Shown: piece after piece, positions 34,474 to 44,677 of the stretch
Position numbering within the stretch: position 1 is the first letter of the stretch
How the letters are laid out: every line of letters starts with the position of its first letter
DNA from: Prochlorococcus marinus str. MIT 9301
GTDB taxonomy: Bacteria; Cyanobacteriota; Cyanobacteriia; PCC-6307; Cyanobiaceae
NCBI RefSeq assembly: GCF_000015965.1
Contig: NC_009091.1
Span: 744,001-808,000, forward strand
DNA length: 64,000 nt
Direction of reading: 5' to 3'
Translations under genes and position numbers: made by a program
The notes under the pieces: generated by a model
What the model saw: only the letters and a program-made list of their open reading frames with translations
Database searches by the model: none
What the model was told of the DNA's origin: nothing

Positions 34474-35508
34474 ATGTCTACTAATCTATCAAACGCTGAA
34501 ATCCTAAATAATTTGTTGGAGGGAAGGGACCTTGATGAATTAACTTCTAGAGCTTTAATGCAAAGATGGCTTAATGATGAAATTTCAGATGTTGAAACAG
34601 GAGCTTTTTTGAGTGCTTTAAGAGCTAAGAGCTCTACAGGTGTCGAACTAAGTTCTATGGCGAAGGAACTTTTAAATGTTTGCGAATTGCCAGTAGCAAG
34701 GCCAAATTTGTATTTGGTAGATACTTGTGGAACCGGAGGAGATGGAGCTAATACATTTAATATTTCAACTGCAGTAGCATTTGTAGCCGCATCTTGCGGG
34801 GTAAAAATTGCAAAACATGGAAATAAAAGTGCTAGTGGGAAAGTTGGCTCTGCTGATGTTTTGTTAAATCTTGGTTTGAATTTAAATTGTTCTTTAGAAA
34901 AAGTAATCAATGCAGTAAGTGAGATTGGAATAACTTTTTTGTTCGCACCTGTTTGGCATAAATCTTTAATAAAACTTGCTCCATTAAGAAAGACCCTTGG
35001 AATAAGGACAGTATTTAACCAACTAGGACCATTAGTAAATCCCTTAAGGCCCAATGCGCAAGTTTTGGGTGTTGCTTCTGAGGATCTTTTACAACCTATG
35101 GGAAGCGCCCTTTTAAATTTGGGTATGAATAGAGCAATAGTAGTTCACGGTTCTGGCGGCCTTGATGAAGCTTCGCTTCAAGGAAAAAATAAATTAGTGT
35201 TTATTGAAAATGGTGAATTACGTTTTTCAGAAATAAATATTTCAGATTTTAACCATGAAAATATTGCTAACGAAAACCTTGTGGTTTCTGATCTTGACTC
35301 TAATGAGGAAATATTAAAGTCTGTTTTAAATGGATCCGGACAAAAATCTCATATGGATGTTGTTGCATTGAATGTTTCTTTAGTCCTGTGGGCAGCAGGA
35401 ATTGAGGATAACTTAAATGAAGGGTTTAATAAAGCTTTATTTTCGATTAATAAAGGAGATCCGTGGAAAAAGTTTTTACTTTTAAAAAATTATTTATCAG
35501 CAAATTAA
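34474..35508 (+). CDS. trpD: Anthranilate phosphoribosyltransferase
   Basis: Second step of tryptophan synthesis, joining anthranilate and PRPP; 344 residues. PRPP-binding [14 protein letters not shown], then [17 protein letters not shown], and VHGSGGLDE are all family motifs. Followed 14 bases later by carA, so the two are probably cotranscribed. Confidence 0.97.
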   Translation: MSTNLSNAEILNNLLEGRDLDELTSRALMQRWLNDEISDVETGAFLSALRAKSSTGVELSSMAKELLNVCELPVARPNLYLVDTCGTGGDGANTFNISTAVAFVAASCGVKIAKHGNKSASGKVGSADVLLNLGLNLNCSLEKVINAVSEIGITFLFAPVWHKSLIKLAPLRKTLGIRTVFNQLGPLVNPLRPNAQVLGVASEDLLQPMGSALLNLGMNRAIVVHGSGGLDEASLQGKNKLVFIENGELRFSEINISDFNHENIANENLVVSDLDSNEEILKSVLNGSGQKSHMDVVALNVSLVLWAAGIEDNLNEGFNKALFSINKGDPWKKFLLLKNYLSAN

Positions 35509-35522
35509 TTAATTTCACCTAG

Positions 35523-36662
35523 ATGATTAATCCATATAAGAAAAACGCAAAATTAGTTTTAAGTAATGGAATTGTATTTCCTGGATTTTATTTTGGTGCT
35601 TCTGGTACAGCTTTTGGTGAAATAGTATTTAATACTGGAATGACTGGGTATCAAGAAGTTATTACTGATCCAAGTTATTACGGCCAGATATTGACATTTA
35701 CTTATCCAGAGATTGGGAATACTGGTATTAATTTTGAAGATTCCGAATCAAATACTAATGTTAAAGGGATAATTGTTAGAAATTTTTCATCTAATAACAG
35801 CAATTGGAGATCTAAAAAGGATTTCAATCAATGGTTAGTTGAAAAAAATATAGTAGGTCTCCATGGAATTGATACTAGAGCTCTTGTTAAAATTTTAAGA
35901 TCAAATGGCTCTATGAATGGAGTTATTACCTCTGAAGATAAAACTTTAGAGAGTTGTTTGAAGATAATTCATGATACGCCAAATATGGAGGGATTAAATT
36001 TATCAAAAGTTGTTTCAACAAAGCAAAAATATTTATGGACAACTCACACACAAACAAATTTTGATTTGAGGATAAGAAATGCTGAATCTTCTAAAAAATT
36101 AAAAATTGTAGCTATTGATTTTGGAATTAAAAACTCAATTCTAAATAGGCTCGTATCCCATGGTTGTGAAGTTTTGGTTTTACCTTCTCGATCCTCTCTA
36201 AAAGATGTTCTATCTAACAAGCCTGATGGTATTTTTTTCTCAAATGGTCCAGGCGATCCTTCTTCTGTTTCTGAAGGTATAGACTTAGCAAAATCACTAA
36301 TTGAATATGGCGATATACCTATGTTTGGTATTTGCCTTGGTCACCAAATATTTGGGTTAGCATTAGGAGGTTCAACTTATAAATTACCTTTCGGACATCG
36401 TGGCTTAAATCACCCCTGTGGTGAAAATAATAAAATTGAGATAACTAGTCAGAATCACGGTTTTGCTATAGATCCTAATTCTCTCTCAAAGGAAATAGTT
36501 AGAATTACCCACTACAACCTTAATGATAAAACTGTGGCTGGCATAGAAGTTAATAATAAGCCAATATTTAGTGTGCAATATCATCCAGAGGCGGGACCTG
36601 GCCCACATGATTCAGATTATTTATTTAAAAAATTTGTTTCTCTTATGTTAGAAAGATGTTGA
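35523..36662 (+). CDS. carA: Carbamoyl-phosphate synthase small subunit
   Basis: Glutaminase subunit supplying ammonia for carbamoyl phosphate (arginine and pyrimidine synthesis), 379 residues. N-terminal SNGIVFPG and TGMTGYQEVITDPSY; class I amidotransferase triad with Cys in FGICLGHQI and His-x-Glu in QYHPEAGPG. Makes the complex with CarB, encoded elsewhere. Confidence 0.97.
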   Translation: MINPYKKNAKLVLSNGIVFPGFYFGASGTAFGEIVFNTGMTGYQEVITDPSYYGQILTFTYPEIGNTGINFEDSESNTNVKGIIVRNFSSNNSNWRSKKDFNQWLVEKNIVGLHGIDTRALVKILRSNGSMNGVITSEDKTLESCLKIIHDTPNMEGLNLSKVVSTKQKYLWTTHTQTNFDLRIRNAESSKKLKIVAIDFGIKNSILNRLVSHGCEVLVLPSRSSLKDVLSNKPDGIFFSNGPGDPSSVSEGIDLAKSLIEYGDIPMFGICLGHQIFGLALGGSTYKLPFGHRGLNHPCGENNKIEITSQNHGFAIDPNSLSKEIVRITHYNLNDKTVAGIEVNNKPIFSVQYHPEAGPGPHDSDYLFKKFVSLMLERC

Positions 36663-36726
36663 CATATTGTTTTCTTTTGATTTGATAATTACATTTGATA
36701 CATTAATTAATTGGAGGAATTAAATC

Positions 36727-37089
36727 ATAGAAGATTTCCAGAAGTTAACGGTTTCCTTAAGAGGAAACCTTGATGTTAAGACAAACGTTATTGTCTTTAC
36801 TTTTAAAGGACAACTTGATGCTTTCTCAGAAAAACAATTTAAGACTTTTGTTACTAATAACTTAAAAAATGAGTTTCCATTTGTTATTGATCTTACAAAA
36901 ATAGATTTTTTAGATTCTTCGGGGCTTGGAGCTCTTGTTCAGACTGCTAAAGAATGCAAAAAATCGAAACTCGGTTTCTCTGTCGTTGGTAATTCGAGAG
37001 TGGCCCAAACAATTAAACTTGTTCGTTTAGGCGATTTTCTTAACTTGAAGTCAAGCCTTGAAGATGCATTAAATTATTTAAAAAATTGA
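36727..37089 (+). CDS. STAS anti-sigma-factor antagonist with a non-standard start codon
   Basis: A complete STAS-domain frame of about 121 codons. The phosphorylatable serine motif is FLDSSGLGALVQ, followed by GNSRVAQTIKLVRLG, as in SpoIIAA/RsbV proteins. No ATG, GTG or TTG precedes the domain: an in-frame TAA is at 36721-36723, followed only by ATC (36724) and ATA (36727). A strong ribosome site GGAGG is at 36713-36717. ATA at 36727, giving IEDFQKLTV, or ATC must start it. Overlaps mrnC by 4 bases. Confidence 0.75.
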   Translation: MEDFQKLTVSLRGNLDVKTNVIVFTFKGQLDAFSEKQFKTFVTNNLKNEFPFVIDLTKIDFLDSSGLGALVQTAKECKKSKLGFSVVGNSRVAQTIKLVRLGDFLNLKSSLEDALNYLKN

Positions 37090-37484
37090 ATTATTGGATT
37101 CAAAACTTAATTCCATATGGATCTCCCGAGGATATAGGTGTTATTCAACTTGCTTGGCTTGGAGATTCGGTATGGGAGCTTCACCAAAGATTAAGACATG
37201 TACATTTCCCTTTGAAATCAAAAGATCTACATTTATCTGTAGTAAACGAAGTAAAAGCAAAATCTCAGTCAAAATCATTAAGTCAAATTGAACATTTATT
37301 AAATACAAATGAAATTGATCTAATTAGACGTGCTAGAAATAAAATAAAGAGATATCCAAAGTCTTCAGACCCTACTATATACTCAAGAGCAACTGGTTTT
37401 GAAACTCTTATTGGCTGGCTATTTTTAAAAGATCCTCAAAGATTATCAACAATTTTTGAATATTTAGAATTAAAAATGAATTGA
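37086..37484 (+). CDS. mrnC: Mini-ribonuclease III
   Basis: RNase III-like domain without the dsRNA-binding part, 132 residues. Matures 23S rRNA ends. Catalytic Asp lies in IQLAWLGDSVWELHQR, and the second acidic patch in RATGFETLIGWLFL. Starts at TTG inside the STAS stop (overlap of 4 bases), so translation is coupled. Four bases upstream of rlmB, another 23S rRNA maturation gene. Confidence 0.92.
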   Translation: MNYWIQNLIPYGSPEDIGVIQLAWLGDSVWELHQRLRHVHFPLKSKDLHLSVVNEVKAKSQSKSLSQIEHLLNTNEIDLIRRARNKIKRYPKSSDPTIYSRATGFETLIGWLFLKDPQRLSTIFEYLELKMN

Positions 37485-37488
37485 ATCT

Positions 37489-38493
37489 ATGAAAAACTCC
37501 TCAAATAAATTTCGCGGAAGAAATATTAAAGAGTACAAAAAAAATTCAGATTTTAGCTATTACTCAAAAAATACAAATCGTTCAGAAAAAAATGATAAAT
37601 TTTTGAACAAGTACGCTAACAATAAGAAAGTAGAAAATTTAAGTAAAAATAAAGAATCTAATACTTTTTCGTCTTTTAAAAGAAGAAATACAAAATTTAA
37701 ATCCAATACAGAATTTTCTAATAAAAATTCTGATATCCATCAAGAGTTTACTAACAAAAGAAATTTTGATGATTGGATATGGGGTAAACATTCGGTTTAT
37801 GAGACTCTCAGTAGTGATAGAGCTATTAATAGGATTTGGTGTACTTCGGAAATTTTTTCTTCAGATAAATTCTATATTTTGCTTAAGGATCTTAAATCAA
37901 AAGGAGTTCTTATTGAAGAAGTTTCTTGGAATAGGCTTTCGCAATTGACATGTGGTGCTTCACATCAAGGTGTTGCATTGCAGTTAGCATGCTCTAAAAC
38001 AATACCTCTTGAACAATTAATCTATTTTTCTAAACACAATTGTCCAAATCCTATAATCGTCGCATTTGATGGTATAACCGATCCTCATAATGTTGGCGCG
38101 ATAATAAGATCAGCTGAGGCATTTGATTGCAAGGGTGTAATTATTCCTCAAAGAAGGTCTGCAGGATTGACTGGAACAGTCGCCAAGGTAGCTGCAGGAG
38201 CCTTAGAACACCTTCATGTAAGTAGAGTTGTCAACTTAAACAGAGCACTTGAGGAACTTAAGAAAAATGGTTTTCTTGTTGTTGGCTTATCTGGCGATGG
38301 TCAAATATCTATTTCAAATTTTCAAGAAAAAGCACCTTTGGTAGTTGTAGTTGGCTCTGAAGATAAAGGTATTTCTTTGCTTACTCAAAAAAAATGCGAT
38401 TATATATTAAGCATTCCTCTTAAAGGCAAGACTTCAAGTTTAAATGCCTCCGTGGCAGCCGCCATTTCGCTATATCATTTGACAGGTAAATAA
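37489..38493 (+). CDS. rlmB: 23S rRNA (guanosine-2'-O-)-methyltransferase, SpoU/RlmB family
   Basis: SPOUT knot methyltransferase, 334 residues. Residues 1-95 are an unusual Lys/Asn/Ser-rich, presumably disordered tail. Then comes a substrate-binding domain beginning IWGKHSVYE, and the catalytic knot with NVGAIIRSAEAF, VVVVGSEDKGIS and IPLKGKTSSLNASVAA. The exact modified base is inferred from family. Cotranscribed with mrnC. Confidence 0.92.
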   Translation: MKNSSNKFRGRNIKEYKKNSDFSYYSKNTNRSEKNDKFLNKYANNKKVENLSKNKESNTFSSFKRRNTKFKSNTEFSNKNSDIHQEFTNKRNFDDWIWGKHSVYETLSSDRAINRIWCTSEIFSSDKFYILLKDLKSKGVLIEEVSWNRLSQLTCGASHQGVALQLACSKTIPLEQLIYFSKHNCPNPIIVAFDGITDPHNVGAIIRSAEAFDCKGVIIPQRRSAGLTGTVAKVAAGALEHLHVSRVVNLNRALEELKKNGFLVVGLSGDGQISISNFQEKAPLVVVVGSEDKGISLLTQKKCDYILSIPLKGKTSSLNASVAAAISLYHLTGK

Positions 38494-38533
38494 TTTTATT
38501 GTTAATAGTCGCTGTTTTTTAATAACAATAAAA
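38494..38533 (+). repeat. Inverted repeat after rlmB
   Basis: TTTTATTGTTA (38494-38504) and its exact complement TAACAATAAAA (38523-38533) are separated by 18 bases and begin directly after the rlmB stop. It may slow or end transcription, but the stem is A/T only and no clean U-run follows, so this is a weak call. Confidence 0.3.
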
Positions 38534-38638
38534 TGTTGTTGTTTCAATACATTAATATAATTAATAAAAATTTATTGAATTTTCACTACAAAATTGTATA
38601 GAATTTAACAAGAATTTAAGGTCTAAAGGCCAAAAAAA

Positions 38639-38854
38639 TTGATTAGAAACTTTGGAAACAAACTTGGTTTAGCCTGGTGGGCTAAAATTGAGACAGATCA
38701 GCCTAGTATTACCTACTGGTTCGGCCCATTTATTACAAAACGTAGTTTAAAAGAAAATATGTCTTCGTTTATTAAAGATCTTTCTGATGAAGGATCTAAA
38801 AATATTAAACACAGTTTAATACGTTGTAAAAAAGAAGAACCATTAACTGTTTGA
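38639..38854 (+). CDS. DUF1816 small protein
   Basis: A 71-residue cyanobacterial protein with AWWAKIETDQPSITYWFGPF and RSLKENMSSFIKDLSDEG. Possibly related to phycobilisome linker-type families in other cyanobacteria; function here unknown. Starts at TTG, giving MIRNFGNKLGLAWWAK. Thirty bases before gatA. Confidence 0.8.
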   Translation: MIRNFGNKLGLAWWAKIETDQPSITYWFGPFITKRSLKENMSSFIKDLSDEGSKNIKHSLIRCKKEEPLTV

Positions 38855-38884
38855 TAACTTTGATTTTAAGAAATAAATTAAGAA

Positions 38885-40333
38885 ATGAATTTTAATTCTT
38901 TAAGAAAAGAAATTTTCAGCAATAATGCTTCTGTTAAGGAACTAGTCAATGATATCTTTACCAATATCGATCATAAAGACCCTGAAATTAACTCATATAT
39001 TTGTACTACAAAAGATAATGCCATCGCGCAAGCAGAGAACATTGATAAATTAATTCAATTTAAAGAAAAACTGCCCCCTCTCGCTGGGATGCCGATAGCA
39101 ATAAAGGATAATATTTGCACTAAAGGAGTTGCAACAACCTGTGCAAGTAAAATGCTCAAAAACTTTGTTGCTCCTTATGAATCTACAGCTTCAAGTAAAT
39201 TATGGTCTTCAGGAGGAATTTGTTTAGGAAAAACAAATTTAGACGAATTTGCAATGGGTAGTTCAACGGAAACCTCTCTATTTGGTGTTACTTCAAATCC
39301 TTGGGATATTAATAGAGTGCCAGGAGGAAGTTCAGGCGGTAGTGCTGCTTCAGTTGCTGCTGGATTTTGCGCGGCTGCTATAGGTTCTGACACAGGAGGA
39401 TCAATAAGACAGCCAGCTTCATTTTGTGGGGTTGTAGGTCTTAAACCTACTTATGGCAGAGTTAGTAGATGGGGACTGGTAGCATTCGCTAGTTCTCTTG
39501 ATCAAATTGGACCAATCACAAATACTGTCTCAGATGCTGCTGAAATTCTTTATTCAATTTCTGGTAAAGATCCCTTTGACTCTACATGTCTTGATAAGCC
39601 AGTACCAAATTACTTGACTCACTTAAATAAATCTATAAAAGGTTTAAAAATTGGAATCATTAAAGAATGTTTTGAGCACCCAGGTCTTAATCCAGAAGTT
39701 AAGGAATCTGTTCTTTCTGGAGTTGATAGATTCCAAGCTTTGGGGGCTGAAATCATCGAAGTTGAATGTCCGAGATTTAACGATGGAATTGCGACCTATT
39801 ATGTCATTGCACCATCTGAAGCCTCCGCAAATTTAGCTAGATATGATGGAGTCAAATATGGCTACAGATCGAATGATGGCTCAAATCTTATAGATATGAC
39901 TTCTAAAAGTAGAGCTGAAGGTTTTGGAGATGAGGTACAAAGAAGAATTTTGATAGGTACTTATGCTTTGTCAGCTGGATACAGTGATGCCTATTACAAG
40001 AAGGCACAAAAAGTTAGGACACTCATTAGAAAAGATTTTGATAATGCTTTTAATAAAGTAGATGTTTTATTAACTCCAACTTGCCCAACTACCGCTTTTT
40101 TGAAGGGAGATTTTGTCAATGATCCACTTTCAATGTATTTATCTGATCTATTAACTGTTCCTGCTAATTTAGCTGGCCTCCCAGCAATCAGTATTCCTTG
40201 TGGTTTTGATACGAAGGGATTACCTATTGGAATGCAATTAATAGGCAATGTATTAGAAGAAGATAGAATATTGAATGCCGCAAATATCTTTGAAATTGAT
40301 GCTCAGGTAATTAAGAACAGACCTTCATTTTAA
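38885..40333 (+). CDS. gatA: Glutamyl-tRNA(Gln) amidotransferase subunit A
   Basis: Amidase subunit of GatCAB, which converts Glu-tRNA(Gln) to Gln-tRNA(Gln), 482 residues. The Ser-cis-Ser-Lys triad is visible: Lys in IAIKDNICT, Ser in [10 protein letters not shown] and Ser in [13 protein letters not shown]. Length and motifs are standard. Confidence 0.97.
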
Positions 40334-40417
40334 ATTTGTATTAATAATTAATTTGTAATCACAAAGTATAGATCTTTTAGAAATTTTCTCTATCTTATAT
40401 ATATAAATTGATTGAAT

Positions 40418-43400
40418 ATGGCTTTCGTACCGCTTCATAATCATAGTGACTACAGCTTACTTGATGGTGCCAGTCAAATTTCCAAAATTGTTGATAGAGC
40501 TTGTGATCTTGGAATGGAATCGATAGCTCTTACTGATCATGGAGTTATGTATGGTGTTCTTGATTTAGTCAAGAAGTGTAAAGAGAAAGGTATAAAACCA
40601 ATTATTGGTAATGAAATGTACGTGATTAATGGTTCTATTGATGATCCTCAACCAAAAAAAGAAAAAAGATATCATTTGGTGGTTTTAGCAAAAAATTATA
40701 CTGGTTATAAGAATCTAGTTAAGTTGACAACAATCAGTCACCTAAATGGGATGAGAGGTCGCGGCATTTTTTCTAGGCCATGTATTGATAAATCACTTTT
40801 AAGTAAATATAGTGATGGCCTTATAATTTCTACAGCTTGCCTTGGAGGAGAGATACCTCAGGCTATTTTAAAAGGCAGATTAGACGTAGCAGAGGATATA
40901 GCTCTTTGGTATAAAAAATTATTTGCAGATGACTTTTATCTAGAAATACAAGATCATGGCTCTATTGAGGATAGAATTGTTAACGTTGAATTAATAAAAA
41001 TTGGGAAGAAGCACCAAATAAAAGTTATCGCCACCAACGACGCCCACTACTTATCAAATATGGATGTTGAAGCACATGACGCTTTGCTTTGTGTCTTAAC
41101 TGGAAAACTAATTAGTGATGAAAAAAGATTGAGATATACCGGAACAGAATATATAAAAAGTGAAAATGAAATGCTTGAGCTTTTTAAAGATCATATTGAT
41201 GATGAATCAATTATTGAGGCAGTGAACAATACTGTAGAAATTTCTCAAAAAGTTGAAGTATTTGATTTATTTGGTAATTATAGAATGCCAAAATTCCCTC
41301 TTAATGAAGATACAGATTCATTTTCTTTCCTTACACAATTATCTAATAAAGGCCTTTTAAAAAGACTTAAAAAAAATGATCTTACAGAAGTTGATGAGAA
41401 CTACAAAAAAAGACTATCTTCCGAATTAAAAATTATTAAAGATATGGGCTTCCCAGATTATTTTTTGGTTGTTTGGGATTACATCAAATTTGCTAGAGAT
41501 AACTCTATCCCTGTAGGACCAGGAAGAGGTTCTGCTGCAGGCTCATTAGTAGCTTATGCTCTTCAAATTACAAATATAGATCCTGTTGAGCATGGATTAT
41601 TATTTGAAAGATTTTTAAATCCAGCAAGAAAGTCAATGCCAGATATTGACACCGACTTTTGTATTGATAGGAGAAATGAAGTTATTGATTATGTAACTAA
41701 TCGTTATGGAGAGGATAAAGTTGCACAAATAATTACTTTCAATAAGATGACCTCTAAGGCGGTTTTAAAAGATGTTGCAAGGGTTCTCGACATACCATAT
41801 GGAGAGGCTGATAAATTGGCTAAGTTAATACCGGTAGTAAGAGGGAAACCTCATAAATTAAATGAAATGATTGATAAGAATTCTCCTAGCCAAGAGTTTA
41901 GAGACAAATATATTAATGATAATAGGGTGAAGAAATGGGTCGATTTGGCTTTGAGAATTGAAGGAACTAATAAAACATATGGAGTTCATGCTGCTGGAGT
42001 TGTTATAGCATCAGATCCTCTTGACGAACTTGTACCTCTTCAAAGAAATAATGAAGGACAAATAATAACTCAATATTCTATGGACGATATCGAATCACTT
42101 GGATTATTGAAAATGGATTTCTTGGGTCTTAAGAATCTTACGATGATTGAAAAGACAGTTTCTCTTATTAATCAATCTACTGGCAGGAAAATAAATATTG
42201 ATGAGTTACCGCAAAATGATGGTAAAACATTTGAGCTTATTGGGAGAGGAGATCTTGAAGGTATTTTTCAACTTGAATCTTCTGGTATGAAACAGGTCGT
42301 TAAGGATTTCAAACCCAACTCTCTAGAAGATATTTCGTCCATACTGGCTCTTTATAGACCTGGTCCTCTTGATGCTGGTCTTATACCTAAATTTATAAAT
42401 CGAAAAAATGGGAACGAAAAGATTGATTTCCCTCATCCTTTTATTAAGTCAATTCTTACTGAAACATATGGAATTATGGTTTACCAAGAACAAATCATGA
42501 AAATTGCTCAAGACCTAGCCGGTTATTCTCTAGGTGACGCTGATTTACTTCGAAGAGCGATGGGGAAAAAGAAAGTTTCTGAAATGGTAAAGCATAGAAA
42601 TATTTTTGTAGATGGTTCTAGGAAGAAAGGTGTAAATGAAAAATTAGCAAATGATCTTTTTGATCAGATGGTTTTATTTGCGGAATATTGTTTTAACAAA
42701 AGTCACTCAACTGCTTACGGTGCTGTAACTTATCAAACGGCATTTTTAAAAGCCCATTTCCCTGTTGCATATATGGCAGCCCTTCTAAGCGTAAATTCCG
42801 GCTCTAGCGATAAGATGCAAAGATATATTTCTAATTGTTATTCCATGGGAATAGAAGTTATTTCACCGAGCATTAATTTTTCTGGGGTTGATTTTACTAT
42901 TAAGAACAATCAGATTTTATTTGGTTTATCTGCAATTAAGAATTTAGGGGATTCTGCAATAAGAAATATAATTGAAAACCGAAATAGTTTTGGAACCTTT
43001 AAGTCATTATCTGATTTGTGCGACCGTTTGCCATCTAATATTCTTAACAAAAGAAGTCTTGAATCTCTGATTCATTGTGGAGCACTAGACGAGTTTTCAA
43101 AAGATAATAATAGAGCTCAGTTATTGTCAGATCTTGAGCATGTTGTTGAGTGGGCCTCTTCAAGAAATCGTGATAGATTATCTGGCCAAGGAAATCTATT
43201 TGACTCTAAAGATGAATTTTCTAATGTTGCTTTTTCGGATTCACAATTAGCTAAGGTTGATGATTATTCACTTATTGAGAAGTTAAAGTTAGAAAAGCAG
43301 CTATTAGGCTTTTACTTATCTGATCATCCTCTGAAGCATTTAACTAAGCCAGCAAAACTTGTATCACCTATAAGCATTTCTCAGTTAGAAGAAATAAAAG

Positions 43401-43915
43401 ATAGAACAAAAGTCTCTTTAGTTGGAATGATTCCTGATTTGAAGCAAATTACAACGAGAAAAGGAGATAGGATGGCTATAGTTCAATTAGAAGATCTTTC
43501 TGGAAGTTGCGAAGCAATAGTTTTTCCAAAAACCTATTTAAGATTATCAGAATTTCTTTTGACTGATACTAGATTATTGGTTTGGGGAACAATAGATAAA
43601 AAAAGTGATAAGACTCAATTAATAATTGATGATTGTAGAGAAATAGATAACCTTAAATTGCTTATTATTAATCTTGATAGTTCTCAAGCATCAGATGTAA
43701 GAGTACAAAATATATTAAGAGACTGTTTAATTAAATTTAAACCAGCTAAAGACACATGTGGAATCAAGATTCCAGTTTTAGCTGCGGTAAGAAATAAAAA
43801 TAGTGTTACCTACGTTAAATTTGGAGATCAATTCTGCATTGGAGATATTCAAGGAGCTCGCAAATTATTAGAAGATAAATCATTCCAAGTTAATTTTAAA
43901 TCTTTAGTTTCCTAG
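40418..43915 (+). CDS. dnaE: DNA polymerase III alpha subunit
   Basis: Replicative polymerase, about 1,165 residues. PHP domain first (FVPLHNHSDYSLLDGASQ, LTDHG), then polymerase motifs GPGRGSAAGSLVAY and PDIDTDFC with catalytic aspartates, helix-hairpin-helix, and C-terminal OB fold (VSLVGMIPDLKQI). ATG at 40418 is preferred to a TTG six bases upstream. No intein is present. Confidence 0.97.
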   Translation: MAFVPLHNHSDYSLLDGASQISKIVDRACDLGMESIALTDHGVMYGVLDLVKKCKEKGIKPIIGNEMYVINGSIDDPQPKKEKRYHLVVLAKNYTGYKNLVKLTTISHLNGMRGRGIFSRPCIDKSLLSKYSDGLIISTACLGGEIPQAILKGRLDVAEDIALWYKKLFADDFYLEIQDHGSIEDRIVNVELIKIGKKHQIKVIATNDAHYLSNMDVEAHDALLCVLTGKLISDEKRLRYTGTEYIKSENEMLELFKDHIDDESIIEAVNNTVEISQKVEVFDLFGNYRMPKFPLNEDTDSFSFLTQLSNKGLLKRLKKNDLTEVDENYKKRLSSELKIIKDMGFPDYFLVVWDYIKFARDNSIPVGPGRGSAAGSLVAYALQITNIDPVEHGLLFERFLNPARKSMPDIDTDFCIDRRNEVIDYVTNRYGEDKVAQIITFNKMTSKAVLKDVARVLDIPYGEADKLAKLIPVVRGKPHKLNEMIDKNSPSQEFRDKYINDNRVKKWVDLALRIEGTNKTYGVHAAGVVIASDPLDELVPLQRNNEGQIITQYSMDDIESLGLLKMDFLGLKNLTMIEKTVSLINQSTGRKINIDELPQNDGKTFELIGRGDLEGIFQLESSGMKQVVKDFKPNSLEDISSILALYRPGPLDAGLIPKFINRKNGNEKIDFPHPFIKSILTETYGIMVYQEQIMKIAQDLAGYSLGDADLLRRAMGKKKVSEMVKHRNIFVDGSRKKGVNEKLANDLFDQMVLFAEYCFNKSHSTAYGAVTYQTAFLKAHFPVAYMAALLSVNSGSSDKMQRYISNCYSMGIEVISPSINFSGVDFTIKNNQILFGLSAIKNLGDSAIRNIIENRNSFGTFKSLSDLCDRLPSNILNKRSLESLIHCGALDEFSKDNNRAQLLSDLEHVVEWASSRNRDRLSGQGNLFDSKDEFSNVAFSDSQLAKVDDYSLIEKLKLEKQLLGFYLSDHPLKHLTKPAKLVSPISISQLEEIKDRTKVSLVGMIPDLKQITTRKGDRMAIVQLEDLSGSCEAIVFPKTYLRLSEFLLTDTRLLVWGTIDKKSDKTQLIIDDCREIDNLKLLIINLDSSQASDVRVQNILRDCLIKFKPAKDTCGIKIPVLAAVRNKNSVTYVKFGDQFCIGDIQGARKLLEDKSFQVNFKSLVS

Positions 43916-43916
43916 A

Positions 43917-44366
43917 TTAACTTTTATCTTCAAAATTTTGAGTTGCAGGTTTAAAGGCAGCTTTTGCACGTTGTATGTTCATTGGTATATTTTCAATACC
44001 AAAAAAAGATCCAGGCTCTTTATCCCAACTAGCTGATAATATTCCAAAACTCAATCCTGCTAGACCTAACAAGAAAAACAATGCTGAAATTGCAATGGTT
44101 GAGGAAGGAGGTATTTCAGCAATATTTCTTGTAACTATAATGTAGCTAACAACAAAAACAGACATTCCTAATATTGTCGGTATTCCAGCTGTAAAGAATA
44201 TTCTTCTTGCCATTCTGTCAGCAACATATTTTGGGATGCCACTTGATGATCGCTTTGGCTTGGTTGGAGGAATAGATGTTTTTTCTATGTTAGCGAAAGC
44301 AGTTGTTTCAGAATAGTTTTTTTTCTTTTTATTTTGAGTCTTTTTTTTTGATTGCTTTTTTTTCAT
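43917..44366 (-). CDS. PAM68-family photosystem II assembly protein
   Basis: A 149-residue protein. Lys-rich N-terminal tail, then RSSSGIPKYVADRMARRI, and two membrane helices (GIPTILGMSVFVVSYIIV and AISALFFLLGLAGLSFG) followed by SASWDKEPGS. These are the marks of the DUF3464/PAM68 family, which helps assemble photosystem II (family knowledge). Convergent with dnaE, one base apart; nine bases downstream of rpsO. Confidence 0.88.
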   Translation of the reverse strand: MKKKQSKKKTQNKKKKNYSETTAFANIEKTSIPPTKPKRSSSGIPKYVADRMARRIFFTAGIPTILGMSVFVVSYIIVTRNIAEIPPSSTIAISALFFLLGLAGLSFGILSASWDKEPGSFFGIENIPMNIQRAKAAFKPATQNFEDKS

Positions 44367-44375
44367 TAATTGAGA

Positions 44376-44645
44376 TCATCCTCTGATTCCAATTTTCTTA
44401 ACTAGTTCTTGATATTTTTGAACGTTTTTGTCTTTTAAGTAAGACAGTAATCTTTTCCTTTTACCAATCATTTTTAATAATCCTTGCCTTGAAGCGAAAT
44501 CATGAATGTTTCCTTGAAGATGGTCACTTAATTTTGATATTCTTTTAGAAAGCATTGCTACTTGTACTTCAGCTGAACCTGTATCAGTCGGATGTACTTG
44601 ATGATTTTCAATCAGCTTCTGTTTTTCAGCTGTATCTAATGACAT
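44376..44645 (-). CDS. rpsO: 30S ribosomal protein S15
   Basis: Exactly 89 residues, the standard length. [19 protein letters not shown] and the C-terminal [14 protein letters not shown] are diagnostic. Binds the central domain of 16S rRNA. Same strand as ruvA upstream and the PAM68-like gene downstream. Confidence 0.97.
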   Translation of the reverse strand: MSLDTAEKQKLIENHQVHPTDTGSAEVQVAMLSKRISKLSDHLQGNIHDFASRQGLLKMIGKRKRLLSYLKDKNVQKYQELVKKIGIRG

Positions 44646-44677
44646 AAAATTTATTTCTTTTAATCTATGATACTACG

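Noticed and set aside
34263-35054. 263-codon frame antisense to trpD
   Set aside because: Long, but fully antisense to trpD, which has complete motifs; no family resemblance in the antisense product.
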